Positions 37,180 through 46,012 of a stretch of 64,000 nt of DNA are shown one piece after another. Position numbers and translations under genes: made by a program. This stretch comes from Burkholderia pseudomultivorans (GTDB taxonomy: Bacteria; Pseudomonadota; Gammaproteobacteria; Burkholderiales; Burkholderiaceae), in the NCBI RefSeq assembly GCF_001718415.1, contig NZ_CP013377.1, positions 2,356,001-2,420,000 on the forward strand, given 5' to 3'. Every line of letters starts with the position of its first letter. Within the stretch, counting starts at the first letter, position 1. The notes below the pieces were generated by a model. The model saw only the letters and a program-made list of their open reading frames with translations, did no database searches and had not been told where the DNA came from.

Positions 37180-38175
37180 TCAGGCGACCGCCGCCGACAC
37201 TTCCGCAACCGGCGTATCACCGCGCCCCGGCGCGAGCCACCTCGCCGCCAGCCCGGTCACGAACCCCGCCTGCTCCCGCGCGGCCGCGTCGAACCGCTCG
37301 GCGATCCAGTCGACGAATGCACGCACGCCGGGCGACACATGCGGACGCTTCACATAGACGGCCGACACGGACACCGCCGACGGCCGCCACTGCGGCAACA
37401 CTTCCCGCAGCTGCCCCGCATCGATCAGCGGCTGCGCGACCGCCCGCGGCGGCTGGATCAGCCCGAGCCCGTGCGCGCCGCATGCCAGGTACGCGTGCTC
37501 GTCGTCGACGCCGACGATGCTGTCGAGCCTGAGCTTGCGCACCGCGCCGTCGACCACGAAATCGCATTCGGCCGCGCGCGGCCCGGACCCCGACGTCCGG
37601 CCCACCGCGCGATGCGTGCCGAGCTCGTCGAGCGTGCGCGGCGTGCCGCACCGATCGAGATACGCGGGACTCGCGCAGGTCACGCGTTCGAGCGCGCCGA
37701 GCGGGCGCGCGACGAACGACGAATCGGGCAGCTCGCCGAGGCGGACGCTGCAATCGACCGCGTCGCCGACCATATCGGCCGCGCGCGCGGACACGCCCAG
37801 CATCAGCATGAGGTCGGGATGCCGCGCATGAAACGCGCCGAGCGCCGGCAGCACGATCGCACTCGCCACCGGGCCCGGCAGGTCGACGCGCAGCGGCCCG
37901 CTCGGATGCCGCGCGGCGCGGCGGATGCTCGCCTCGAGCTCGTCGACGTCCGCCGTGATCCGCAGGCAGCGCCGGTAGTACGCGTCGCCTTCGGGCGTCG
38001 TACGCAGCGCGCGCGTCGTGCGCACCAGCAGCGGCATGCCGAGCGCCGTTTCCAGCTCCTGCACGGTGCGCGTCGCGGTCGCGCGCGAAATGCCGAGCGA
38101 CAGCGCCGCGCGCGTAAAGCTGTTCATCTCGACGATGCGCGCAAAGATGCGCATCGCGCGAATCGGATTGTCCAC
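37180..38175 (-). CDS. LysR family transcriptional regulator
   Basis: A 331-residue LTTR. The HTH contains FTRAALSLGISRATATRTVQE near the N-terminus and the CrgA-like effector domain begins at about residue 90. The start is a GTG at 38175 with CAGGGT upstream (VDNPIRAMRIF). A C-terminal extension of about 30 residues follows the usual end. No obvious divergent target; the upstream gene at 38290 reads in the same direction. Confidence 0.92.
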   Translation of the reverse strand: MDNPIRAMRIFARIVEMNSFTRAALSLGISRATATRTVQELETALGMPLLVRTTRALRTTPEGDAYYRRCLRITADVDELEASIRRAARHPSGPLRVDLPGPVASAIVLPALGAFHARHPDLMLMLGVSARAADMVGDAVDCSVRLGELPDSSFVARPLGALERVTCASPAYLDRCGTPRTLDELGTHRAVGRTSGSGPRAAECDFVVDGAVRKLRLDSIVGVDDEHAYLACGAHGLGLIQPPRAVAQPLIDAGQLREVLPQWRPSAVSVSAVYVKRPHVSPGVRAFVDWIAERFDAAAREQAGFVTGLAARWLAPGRGDTPVAEVSAAVA

Positions 38176-38289
38176 CGGAATACCCTGCCTGGTTGCCGCA
38201 TGCGGCGACGCGCTCGTCCGCGCCGCCGCTGCATGTCGAAGGAATCCATGCGGGCGCGTCACCCTGCGCCCGCCGGTACGCGCGGCCGT

Positions 38290-38706
38290 TCAGCCGTTGA
38301 TCGGCTCGGCAGCGCGCGCGGGCTCGGCGAGCAGCCGTCGTGCCAACGCGAGCGCATCGTCGCGGTTTGCGGCCGCGCTCAGCGGATAGCCCCAGACTTT
38401 CTCGAACGCGCCGGAGAACGCGTCGAGCGCCGCGCGCCGCTGCGCGTCGGGCTCGATTGCGATCATCGCGGGAATCGATGCGCGCGACTGCGCGCGGTTG
38501 GCCTTGCTCCATTTCGCGAGCTGCTTGCGCAGTTCGTGATCGTCGGCGCCGCGATCGCCGGCCGGCGCGTCGTCGGTCAGGAACACGAAGCGTTCGCGCC
38601 GCGCGAGCAACGCGTCGAGTTCGGCAAGCAGCGCCGCGGGGTCGCCCGACGACGCAGGCGTGTAACGCAACCAGACAAACGGGAATTCAGACGTGACGAT
38701 CTGCAT
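38290..38706 (-). CDS. Unknown conserved-type protein behind a Fur box
   Basis: A 138-residue soluble protein starting MQIVTSEFPFVWLRYTPASS. It has an alpha/beta look and a central FVFLTDDAPAGDRGADDHEL; I do not recognise the family. The start codon is 13 bp from a strong Fur-box palindrome, so expression is very likely iron-repressed. It is transcribed toward the LysR gene, 114 bp away. A role in iron limitation is inferred from the operator only. Confidence 0.8.
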   Translation of the reverse strand: MQIVTSEFPFVWLRYTPASSGDPAALLAELDALLARRERFVFLTDDAPAGDRGADDHELRKQLAKWSKANRAQSRASIPAMIAIEPDAQRRAALDAFSGAFEKVWGYPLSAAANRDDALALARRLLAEPARAAEPING

Positions 38707-38718
38707 GTCGACCTCCAG

Positions 38719-38735
38719 ATGAGAACGATTCTCAT
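38719..38735. promoter_or_regulatory. Fur box
   Basis: ATGAGAACGATTCTCAT is an almost perfect inverted repeat, closely matching the Fur consensus form with TGAGAAY...RTTCTCA halves. It overlaps the region immediately before the 138-residue gene. Confidence 0.75.
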
Positions 38736-38822
38736 TTTATGGAGCGACGCCGATCGCGTCATTTTTCGCGCCGGCCAAGCGCTTGCTCAATCCGGCCAAA
38801 ACGCGGGCGACCGGGCCCGCGC

Positions 38823-39629
38823 TCAGCGCTGCCGGTCGCTCAGGTACTGGGTCGGCGACTTGCCCGTCGCCTTGCGGAACATCGTCACGAAGCTGCTCGC
38901 GCTTTCGTAGCCGAGATCGATCGCGACCTGGTGCACGCGACGGCCGGTCGTCAGCATCTGCAGCGACAGCGCGACATGCAGCCGCCGGCGCCAGTCGCCG
39001 AGGCTCATGCCGAGTTCCTTCGCGGCGAGCCGCGTGAGGCTGCGCTCGCTGATGCCGGCGCGCCGCGCGAGTTCGGCGAGCGGCGACTTGTCGGCCGGCT
39101 CGTCGAGCAGATGATCGATCAGCTTGCGCAGCCGGCGATCGACCGGCATCGGCAGGTACAGATCCTCGACCGGCGCCGCGACCAGCTCGTCGAGCAGCGT
39201 CGCCATCAGGCGGCCCTGCGGCCCGTCGACGTCGTACAGGTTCGGAAAGCTCGCCGCCTTCAGCAGCAGTTCGCGCAGCAGCGGCGACACGCCGAGCGTG
39301 CAGCAGCGCGTCGGCAGCGCGAGCGCGGCGTCCGGCTCGACCAGCACCGCGTAAAACTTCGCGCCGGCCGAGCCGCGCGCCGCATGCGGGACGTCGCCCG
39401 GAATCCACACCGTGCATTGCGGCGGCGCACTCCATACGCCGCCGTCGATCTCGCAATAGATGACGCCGCTCAGCGTGTAGAGCAGCTGCGCGTGCCGATG
39501 ACTGTGCCGCTCCAGCCGCCATTCGGGCTCGACGACCGAGCCGCCGAACAGCATGAGCGGACGCGGCGCCGGAGCATCGGCGAGGCTCACCGCCGGATCG
39601 GCGACGGCGCCGCGGGGAAGGTTTTGCAT
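38823..39629 (-). CDS. AraC family transcriptional regulator with cupin sensor
   Basis: A 268-residue regulator. N-terminal cupin-like sensor (HSHRHAQLLYTLSGVIYCEI, about residues 42-61) and two C-terminal HTH motifs (LAELARRAGISERSLTRLAA and VHQVAIDLGYESASSFVTMF). The ATG at 39629 is divergent from the LysE-family gene at 39801, which is its probable target. A conserved CCTLGVSPLLRELLL linker marks the AraC cupin subgroup. Confidence 0.93.
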   Translation of the reverse strand: MQNLPRGAVADPAVSLADAPAPRPLMLFGGSVVEPEWRLERHSHRHAQLLYTLSGVIYCEIDGGVWSAPPQCTVWIPGDVPHAARGSAGAKFYAVLVEPDAALALPTRCCTLGVSPLLRELLLKAASFPNLYDVDGPQGRLMATLLDELVAAPVEDLYLPMPVDRRLRKLIDHLLDEPADKSPLAELARRAGISERSLTRLAAKELGMSLGDWRRRLHVALSLQMLTTGRRVHQVAIDLGYESASSFVTMFRKATGKSPTQYLSDRQR

Positions 39630-39800
39630 GGGACGATCAGCGAAGAAGAAAGGCCGCGCGCCGCAGCGCGCCGTTTCTCCGCGCTTATACCAGAAAGGCG
39701 ACAACGCTGCCGCGCCGCGACCGGCCGCTTCGGCAAGCGCGCATCGAAACGCATACAATGCGGCAGACCACCGCCGCTGCGCCACCTCCCCGGAGCCGCC

Positions 39801-40427
39801 ATGTTCGACCTGACCACGCTGACCACCTTCACCGCCGTCGTTCTCGGTCTGTTCCTGATTCCCGGTCCTGCGGTCCTGCTCGTGCTGAGCCGCACCGTGC
39901 AGGGTGGCCGCCGCACCGGCATCCTGACCGGCCTCGGCGTCGCGAGCGGCGACTTCGTCCATACGCTGTTCGCCGCGGTCGGGCTGTCCGCGCTGCTGAT
40001 GACGTCCGCGCTCGCGTTCAACGTCGTGAAGTGGGTCGGCGCCGCGTACCTGACCTATCTCGGCGTGCGCGCGCTGCTCGACAGGCCGTCCGATCCGTCG
40101 CTGCCGACGGTGTCGCCCGTCACGCCGCTGAAGGCGTATCTGCAGGCGATTCCGGCCGAAGTGCTGAATCCGAAGACCGCGCTGTTCTTCCTCGCGTTCA
40201 TGCCGCAGTTCGTGCATCCGGAGCGCGGCTCGACCTTCGTGCAGTTCGCGGTACTCGGGCTGATCTTCGTCGTGCTCAGCTCGCTCTACACGACGCTGAT
40301 CGCCTGCGCGATCCGCCCGCTCGGCCGCGTCGTGAAGCGGCTGACGTGGCTCACGCGCTGGCAGGGCAAGATCATCGGCTCGATCTTCATCGCGCTCGGG
40401 CTGCGCGTCGCGGTGCAGCAGCGGTGA
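39801..40427 (+). CDS. LysE/RhtB family exporter
   Basis: A 208-residue exporter with helix-1 hallmark LIPGPAVLLVLSRTVQGGRR and the later LNPKTALFFLAFMPQF. CGGAG lies before the ATG at 39801. It diverges from an AraC regulator, and its stop overlaps the start of the following methyltransferase (GTGA), so the two are translationally coupled. Substrate is unknown. Confidence 0.93.
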   Translation: MFDLTTLTTFTAVVLGLFLIPGPAVLLVLSRTVQGGRRTGILTGLGVASGDFVHTLFAAVGLSALLMTSALAFNVVKWVGAAYLTYLGVRALLDRPSDPSLPTVSPVTPLKAYLQAIPAEVLNPKTALFFLAFMPQFVHPERGSTFVQFAVLGLIFVVLSSLYTTLIACAIRPLGRVVKRLTWLTRWQGKIIGSIFIALGLRVAVQQR

Positions 40428-41191
40428 CGGGCGGCGGCGCGGTCGCGCCCGCCGACGAGACGCTGTACACCGACCCGCGCCTCGTCGCGGTCTACGACCT
40501 GTTCAATGCGGGCGACCACGACTTCGCGTTCCATGCGTCGCGCATCGGCGCCGCACCGCAGCGCATCCTCGACGTCGGTTGCGGGACCGGCACGTTTGCA
40601 CGCCGGCTCGCGGCGGCCGGGCATGACGTCGTCGCGATCGATCCGGCGCCGGCGATGATCGAGCACGCGCGTCGCCAGCCCGGCGCGGAGGCGGTGCGCT
40701 GGCTCGCGTGCGATCTGTGCGGCCTGCCGCCCGGCGCGCCGTTCGACGCGGTCGTGATGACCGGGCATGCGTTCCAGTGCCTGCTGACCGACGACGACAT
40801 CGACGCGACGCTGCACGGCGTGCGCCGCATCCTCGCACCCGGCGGCCGCTTCCTGTTCGAGACGCGCAACCCGCGTGTCGAACCGTGGCGCGCATGGACG
40901 CCGCAGCAGTCGGCGCGCCGCGTGGATTCGCCCGAAAGCGGAATCGTCGAGCTTCATCACGCCGGCTGCGAAATCGACGGCGCGATCGTGTCGTTCGACA
41001 CGCACTACCGGTTCCATCGTGACGGCACGCAGCTGAAAAGCGCGAGCCGGCTGCGCTTCATCGCGCAGCGCGACCTGCATGCGCGCGTGCTCGGCGCCGG
41101 CTTCTCCGGCGTCGAGTGGTGCGGCGACTGGCATGGCGCGCCGTTCGACGAAGCGACCAGTGCGGAGATCATCGCGACCTGCCGCGCGTGA
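40424..41191 (+). CDS. Class I SAM-dependent methyltransferase
   Basis: A 255-residue methyltransferase. SAM-binding motif I ILDVGCGTGTFA is at residues 48-59, the acidic ribose contact in VVAIDPAPAMI, and motif IV is near DAVVMTGHAFQCLL. The start is a GTG overlapping the upstream exporter stop. Coupling to an exporter suggests modification of, or self-protection against, an exported metabolite; that is inference. Confidence 0.92.
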   Translation: MTGGGAVAPADETLYTDPRLVAVYDLFNAGDHDFAFHASRIGAAPQRILDVGCGTGTFARRLAAAGHDVVAIDPAPAMIEHARRQPGAEAVRWLACDLCGLPPGAPFDAVVMTGHAFQCLLTDDDIDATLHGVRRILAPGGRFLFETRNPRVEPWRAWTPQQSARRVDSPESGIVELHHAGCEIDGAIVSFDTHYRFHRDGTQLKSASRLRFIAQRDLHARVLGAGFSGVEWCGDWHGAPFDEATSAEIIATCRA

Positions 41192-41228
41192 ATCGCGAAC
41201 GCACGCACGCGCTCGCCCTGCGCCGGTC

Positions 41229-41918
41229 TCACCCCGCGACCGGCATCGTCTCCACCGCATACGCATGGCGGATCGTGCGCCCGAGCACCGGATCCTCCAG
41301 TTCGATCTCGAAGCGCTCGGCCGGCCGGATGCCGCCGATCGCCGCGAGCGTGCCGCCCAGCATCGCGGTGCCGTCGACGAAGCGGCCGCCGTGGTGCGCG
41401 AACTGCGCAAGCAGATCGTCCGGCGCGCGCATCGCGGCGACGCTGCCCTGCTGATACAGCACGCGCTCGCCGTCGATCGTCGCGTACGCACGCAGCACCA
41501 GCCGGTCCCAGTGCGCCGCGACGTCGTCGAGGCGCCACAGCGTGTTCGCGCACGGCTTGCCGCACATCTGCTTCGACACGGTGATCCCGTACGTCTCGAC
41601 CTCGCGATCGGTGTGATCGGACGCGATCCCGACGAAGGTCTCGCCGCCGTCGCGCACCAGCACGAATTCCGCTTCGCCGCTGCTCTGCCCGCCCGACACC
41701 TGGATCGCCGGCGCCGGATCGAGGCGGTCGGCCGCGACGCGATAGAACACCGGCGTGGTCGCCGGACGCCTGACGCCGAGCGCTTCCAGCTCGCGAATGT
41801 GCTTCTCCATGGCCGCCGTGTCGCGCCCCGTCCAGCCGGCGATCACGAGCGTGTCGATCGCGATCGCGCGCTCGGTCGTGCCGTCGCGATCCTCGATCGC
41901 GAATGTGATGGTTTTCAT
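41229..41918 (-). CDS. DUF2848 protein (fumarylacetoacetate hydrolase-like look)
   Basis: A 229-residue protein of DUF2848. The segment SSGEAEFVLVRDGGETFVGI, then SDHTDREVETYGITVSKQMC, resembles the acidic metal-binding strand region of FAH-fold hydrolases; this fold link is my inference. The ATG at 41918 has GAGGAGC upstream. It is last in a four-gene operon with a flavin monooxygenase, flavin reductase and cupin, so it may hydrate or hydrolyse a ring-cleavage product. Confidence 0.88.
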   Translation of the reverse strand: MKTITFAIEDRDGTTERAIAIDTLVIAGWTGRDTAAMEKHIRELEALGVRRPATTPVFYRVAADRLDPAPAIQVSGGQSSGEAEFVLVRDGGETFVGIASDHTDREVETYGITVSKQMCGKPCANTLWRLDDVAAHWDRLVLRAYATIDGERVLYQQGSVAAMRAPDDLLAQFAHHGGRFVDGTAMLGGTLAAIGGIRPAERFEIELEDPVLGRTIRHAYAVETMPVAG

Positions 41919-41991
41919 CGAATGCTCCTCGTGGCGGACGGCGCGCGGCACACGCGCCGCCGTCCGCGCGGGTTCGTGAACCGGTCGCGAC

Positions 41992-42378
41992 TCAGGCCGG
42001 GTCGTAGTAATGGATCTCGAGCAGCACGCAGCCGCCGTTCGACTTGAACGGGCCGTGCCATGCGCCGGGCGGGCGCACCGCATACGTGTAGCCGCTGAAC
42101 GGCGTGCCGCCGTTGCCGTGCTCGTCGTTGCCGACCGTCAGGTCGCCTTCGACGAGAAACACTTCCTCCCAGTAGTCGTGCACGAACGGCTGCTTCGTAT
42201 GAAGGCCGGCCGGCAGACGCAGCAGCCGCGTGCGGCTGCCGCGCCGGTTCACGGTGTCGAGCGCGCCCGACAGGATCAGCTCCTGCGCGCCGGAAGCCGG
42301 GTCATAGCCCTCCGGCAGCCGCCAGTCGCGGCTCATGTCGAGCGTATGGAATTCGTCGTGAAGCTTGTTGATCGCCAT
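41992..42378 (-). CDS. Cupin domain protein of the HpaB-like operon
   Basis: A 128-residue cupin. Motif 1 LHTKQPFVHDYWEEVFLVEGD and motif 2 ending in PPGAWHGPFKSNGG carry His/Glu metal ligands. AGGAGGAAA precedes the ATG at 42378. It sits between the monooxygenase and the DUF2848 gene in the same operon; a ring-cleaving dioxygenase or isomerase role is plausible but unproven. Confidence 0.88.
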   Translation of the reverse strand: MAINKLHDEFHTLDMSRDWRLPEGYDPASGAQELILSGALDTVNRRGSRTRLLRLPAGLHTKQPFVHDYWEEVFLVEGDLTVGNDEHGNGGTPFSGYTYAVRPPGAWHGPFKSNGGCVLLEIHYYDPA

Positions 42379-42421
42379 GCTTTCCTCCTGTGTGTCGTAG
42401 CGAATCGGGTCGATGCCGCCC

Positions 42422-43900
42422 TCACGCGGCGCGCGGCGTCGACAGTTCCTGGGCCAGCGAATAGCTGCCGAGCATCGAATCGACGAGATGCGACGCGCGC
42501 TGCCAGTCGTACGTGCGGTAGGCATGGCCCTTCGTCACGAACGATGCGCCCGCATAGAACAGCTCGTACTGGTTGTGACGCGACGCGAACTCGGAGCCGA
42601 CCGCGTCCCATGCGAGCTTGAAGAACTTCACGCGCTCCTCGGACGAACACACCGGCGACTTCTGCGTCTTCTCGATGATGCGCAGCAGGTCGGGGTTCTC
42701 GAAGTCGCGCACGCTGGACGGCAGCATGATCATTCCGCCGCCGGCCAGTTCGCGCAGCGTGTTGAGCACCTTCGAGTAGAGCTGCTGCGTGACGACCTGC
42801 GAGCCGTACAGCATGTTGCGATCGGGCACGTAGTAGCCGTTGACGACGGCGCCCTTCGCCTCCATCCCGTACACCCACGCCTCGACCATCGACGCCTCGG
42901 CCGCGAGCTGGCCCAGCGTCTCGCGCACCTGCGGGAACGCGTTGGTGCCGTTCACTTCGGAAATCTTCAGGCCGAGGCCGACCAGGAAACGCAGCTTGGT
43001 CATCAGCCGCACCTGGCACTGGTAGTTCTGGTAGACGTGCGCGGGCGTCGCATGGAACTGCTTGGCGCACATCGCGGTGCCGCCCGCGACGAACACGCGT
43101 TCCCACGGCACCTTCACGTCGTCGAAGTACAGCACCGCGTCGTTTTCGTCGAAGCGGCTCGACAGCGGGTTGTCGAACACCGACGGCGCGTTCTCCTCGT
43201 ACGACTTGCGCGACAGGATCTTCATGCCCTTCGCGTTCATCGGCACCGCGAACGACAGCGCATACATCTCGTCGCCGGCGCGCAGCGGCTGGATGCAGCT
43301 GCAGAACACCTCGTTGGCCATGATGCCGCTCGTCGCGAGCATCTTCGCGCCGCGCACCGTGATGCCCTCGGCATCCTGGTCGACGATGCCGACCGCGAGG
43401 TACTTGTCTTCCTGCTCGTGCGCGGCCTTCGACTGGTTGGCCTGCGGATTGACGATCACGTAGGTCAGGAACAGATCGTTGTCGCGTGCGTAGCGGTAGT
43501 AGTCGCGCAGCGCGCCGGCGCGGGCCGGATCGTATTGCTCGAACACGTCGGCGCCCATCACCATCCCCGCGAGGCACGACGCGACGTGGTCGGGCGAGCG
43601 GCCCATGAAGCCGTAATGCAGCTCCGACCACGCTTCGAGCGCCGCGCGACGCTCGACGAGTTCGTCGTAGGAGGTCGGCAGCTGCCAGATCCTGCTGACG
43701 CGACGGCCCGTGTCGGGCGACGCGAACGTCATCTTCTCGACGTTTTCGTCGCGCGCCTGGTAGTCGTACAGGTTCGCGTAGCTGCGGATCGAATTGCGGA
43801 AGGCCGCGTGCGCCGTGACGTCGCCGACCGGCTGGCCGTTCAGATAGACCTGTCGCCCGTCGCGCAGCGACGCGATGTGCTGAGACCCGTTCTTGATCAT
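42422..43900 (-). CDS. HpaB-family FADH2-dependent monooxygenase, oxygenase component
   Basis: A 492-residue two-component flavin monooxygenase of the 4-hydroxyphenylacetate 3-hydroxylase/TftD type. It has the acyl-CoA-dehydrogenase-like fold: TYVIVNPQANQSKAAHEQ is followed by DAEGITVRGAKMLATSG and later MVEAWVYGMEAKG. AGGAGG lies before the ATG at 43900. The reductase partner is the gene just upstream (35-bp gap). It hydroxylates a phenolic or heteroaromatic ring using reduced FAD from that partner. The substrate cannot be assigned; no hpaDEF-like genes are present. Confidence 0.92.
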   Translation of the reverse strand: MIKNGSQHIASLRDGRQVYLNGQPVGDVTAHAAFRNSIRSYANLYDYQARDENVEKMTFASPDTGRRVSRIWQLPTSYDELVERRAALEAWSELHYGFMGRSPDHVASCLAGMVMGADVFEQYDPARAGALRDYYRYARDNDLFLTYVIVNPQANQSKAAHEQEDKYLAVGIVDQDAEGITVRGAKMLATSGIMANEVFCSCIQPLRAGDEMYALSFAVPMNAKGMKILSRKSYEENAPSVFDNPLSSRFDENDAVLYFDDVKVPWERVFVAGGTAMCAKQFHATPAHVYQNYQCQVRLMTKLRFLVGLGLKISEVNGTNAFPQVRETLGQLAAEASMVEAWVYGMEAKGAVVNGYYVPDRNMLYGSQVVTQQLYSKVLNTLRELAGGGMIMLPSSVRDFENPDLLRIIEKTQKSPVCSSEERVKFFKLAWDAVGSEFASRHNQYELFYAGASFVTKGHAYRTYDWQRASHLVDSMLGSYSLAQELSTPRAA

Positions 43901-43935
43901 GATGTCCTCCTGGGTGGAAATGGTTCGGACTGCAT

Positions 43936-44460
43936 TCAGGCCGACGGCGCATGCACGCCGTCGAGCGTGCGGTAGCGGCCGCCGAAGAAAATCAGCGGGC
44001 GCCCTTCCGCGCGCGCCCGGTGCCGCGTCACGCGGCCGACGAAGATCACGTGATCGCCGCCGTCGTAGTGCGCGTACGGCGCGCATTCGAACGTCGCGAG
44101 CGCATCGGGCAGCAGCACTAAGTCGGCGTCCGGCTCGCCGGCGCGCCAGCCCCACTTGTCGCCGTTCGCCTTCGCGAAGCAGTTCGACAGATGCTGCTGC
44201 GTCTCGTCGAGCACGTTGACCGCGTAGCGATCCGCTTCGAGCAGCCCGTCGAGGCTCAGGCTGCGACGGTCGACCGAAAACAGGATCAGCGGCGGATCCA
44301 GCGACACCGAATTGAACGACGCGACCGTGATGCCGATCGGCGCTCCCTGCTTGCGCGGCGCCGTAATCACCGCCACGCCCGTCGCGAACATCGACAGCGC
44401 GGCGCGAAAGCGCCGTTGTTCGTCCGCGCTCGCGCCGTGGCCGGCCTGGTTCTCGCTCAT
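43936..44460 (-). CDS. HpaC-family flavin reductase
   Basis: A 174-residue flavin reductase. FRAALSMFATGVAVITAP, then GITVASFNSVSLDPPLILFS and the NAD-side GGDHVIFVGRVTRH are the split-barrel HpaC pattern. It supplies FADH2 to the oxygenase encoded next. First gene of the operon, it follows an AT-rich promoter region with repeated AGCTTT motifs also found before the MarR gene at 46555. Confidence 0.93.
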   Translation of the reverse strand: MSENQAGHGASADEQRRFRAALSMFATGVAVITAPRKQGAPIGITVASFNSVSLDPPLILFSVDRRSLSLDGLLEADRYAVNVLDETQQHLSNCFAKANGDKWGWRAGEPDADLVLLPDALATFECAPYAHYDGGDHVIFVGRVTRHRARAEGRPLIFFGGRYRTLDGVHAPSA

Positions 44461-44521
44461 CTCGCTCTCCTTGAGTTGATCGCGGTTTCCGCCGTGGAAC
44501 CCGCCCCGACAAACCGCTGAA

Positions 44522-44545
44522 AATTAGCTTTGTTATTTAGCTTTT
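44522..44545. promoter_or_regulatory. Tandem TTAGCTTT motifs before the HpaC/HpaB operon
   Basis: AATTAGCTTTG (44522-44532) and ATTTAGCTTTT (44535-44545) are direct repeats spaced 13 bp apart. The same motif precedes the MarR gene at 46584-46595. They are likely binding sites of that MarR protein. Confidence 0.5.
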
Positions 44546-44595
44546 ATTAAATGTAAACAAAACGGCCGGCTCAAGCTGTCGTAAACCCTGATCTT

Positions 44596-44605
44596 CAAAG
44601 CTTTG
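44596..44605. promoter_or_regulatory. CAAAGCTTTG palindrome
   Basis: A perfect 10-bp palindrome built from two AGCTTTG half-sites, between the HpaC/HpaB operon and iscS. It may be a further operator of the same regulator. Confidence 0.4.
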
Positions 44606-44735
44606 TTTAAAAGACAACCCTACTGACGGGATGGATGTTGCGCGGCGCCCGCGAATGTCCACGTACACTGCGCACAACGCATTTCCCCGGGGCTTTCGCG
44701 CACCGCGGCAGCCCCTGCCTTCCGGAGTCCGATTC

Positions 44736-45959
44736 ATGTCAACCCAGCCGACATCCCGTCCGATCTACATGGACTACAGCGCGACGACGCCCGTCGATCC
44801 GCGCGTGGTCGAGAAAATGGTGCCGTTCCTGCACGTGCAGTTCGGCAACCCCGCATCGCGCAGCCACAGCTATGGCTGGGAGGCCGAGCAAGCGGTGGAG
44901 GAAGCGCGCGCGCACGTCGCCGCGCTGCTCGGCGCCGATCCGCGCGAGATCGTGTGGACGTCGGGCGCGACCGAAGGCAACAACCTCGCGATCAAGGGCG
45001 CCGCGCACTTCTATCAAGGCAGGGGCAAGCACATCGTCACGGTAAAGACCGAGCACAAGGCCGTGCTCGATACCTGCCGCGAACTCGAACGCCAGGGCTT
45101 CGAGCTCACGTATCTGGACGTGCAGCAAAACGGCCTGCTCGACCTCGATGCGCTGCAGCAGGCATTGCGCGCCGACACGATCCTCGTGTCGGTGATGCTC
45201 GCGAACAACGAGACGGGCGTGATCCAGCCGGTCGCGGAGATCGGCGCGATCTGCCGTGCGCGCGGCATCGTGTTTCATTGCGACGCGGTGCAGGCGGCCG
45301 GCAAGATTCCGGTCGACGTGAACGCGCTGAACGTCGATCTGCTGACCGTGACCGCGCACAAGGTCTACGGCCCGAAGGGCATCGGCGCGCTGTACGTGCG
45401 CCGCAAGCCGCGCGTGCGCATCGAGGCGCAGATGCATGGCGGCGGCCACGAGCGCGGAATGCGTTCGGGCACGCTGCCGACGCACCAGATCGTCGGCATG
45501 GGCGAGGCGTTCAGGCTGGCGAAGGAAGAGATGGAAACGGAGAGCCGCCGCGTCGGCGCGCTGCGCGACCGGCTGCTGGCCGGGCTGTCGACGCTCGACG
45601 AGGTCTATGTGAACGGCGACCTCACGCAGCGGATTCCGCACAACCTCAACGTCAGCTTCAACTTCGTCGAGGGCGAATCGCTGATCATGGGGATCAAGGG
45701 CGTCGCGGTGTCGTCAGGCTCCGCCTGCACGTCGGCGTCGCTGGAGCCGTCCTACGTGCTGCGCGCGCTCGGCCGCAGCGACGAGCTCGCGCACAGCTCG
45801 ATCCGCTTCACGCTCGGCCGCTTCACGACCGAGGCCGAAGTCGACGACGTGATCGCGCAGGTGCGCGACACGGTCGGCAAGCTGCGCGCGCTGAGCCCGC
45901 TGTGGGACATGCATCTCGAAGGGGTCGACCTGAGCACGATCGAGTGGGCCGCGCACTGA
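44736..45959 (+). CDS. iscS: Cysteine desulfurase, IscS type, solitary copy
   Basis: A 407-residue PLP enzyme giving sulfur from cysteine for Fe-S clusters and thio-tRNAs. The PLP lysine is Lys209 in [10 protein letters not shown], and the persulfide cysteine is Cys331 in the IscS-type loop [20 protein letters not shown]. Length matches E. coli IscS. The C-terminal LSPLWDM is also IscS-like. No iscR, iscU, hscBA or fdx is nearby, so this is an extra copy outside an isc operon. Confidence 0.95.
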   Translation: MSTQPTSRPIYMDYSATTPVDPRVVEKMVPFLHVQFGNPASRSHSYGWEAEQAVEEARAHVAALLGADPREIVWTSGATEGNNLAIKGAAHFYQGRGKHIVTVKTEHKAVLDTCRELERQGFELTYLDVQQNGLLDLDALQQALRADTILVSVMLANNETGVIQPVAEIGAICRARGIVFHCDAVQAAGKIPVDVNALNVDLLTVTAHKVYGPKGIGALYVRRKPRVRIEAQMHGGGHERGMRSGTLPTHQIVGMGEAFRLAKEEMETESRRVGALRDRLLAGLSTLDEVYVNGDLTQRIPHNLNVSFNFVEGESLIMGIKGVAVSSGSACTSASLEPSYVLRALGRSDELAHSSIRFTLGRFTTEAEVDDVIAQVRDTVGKLRALSPLWDMHLEGVDLSTIEWAAH

Positions 45960-46012
45960 GCGCGCCGCCGAGCAGGCAGGCCGCCGGCGCATCGGCGCGC
46001 GGCGGCCGCGTG

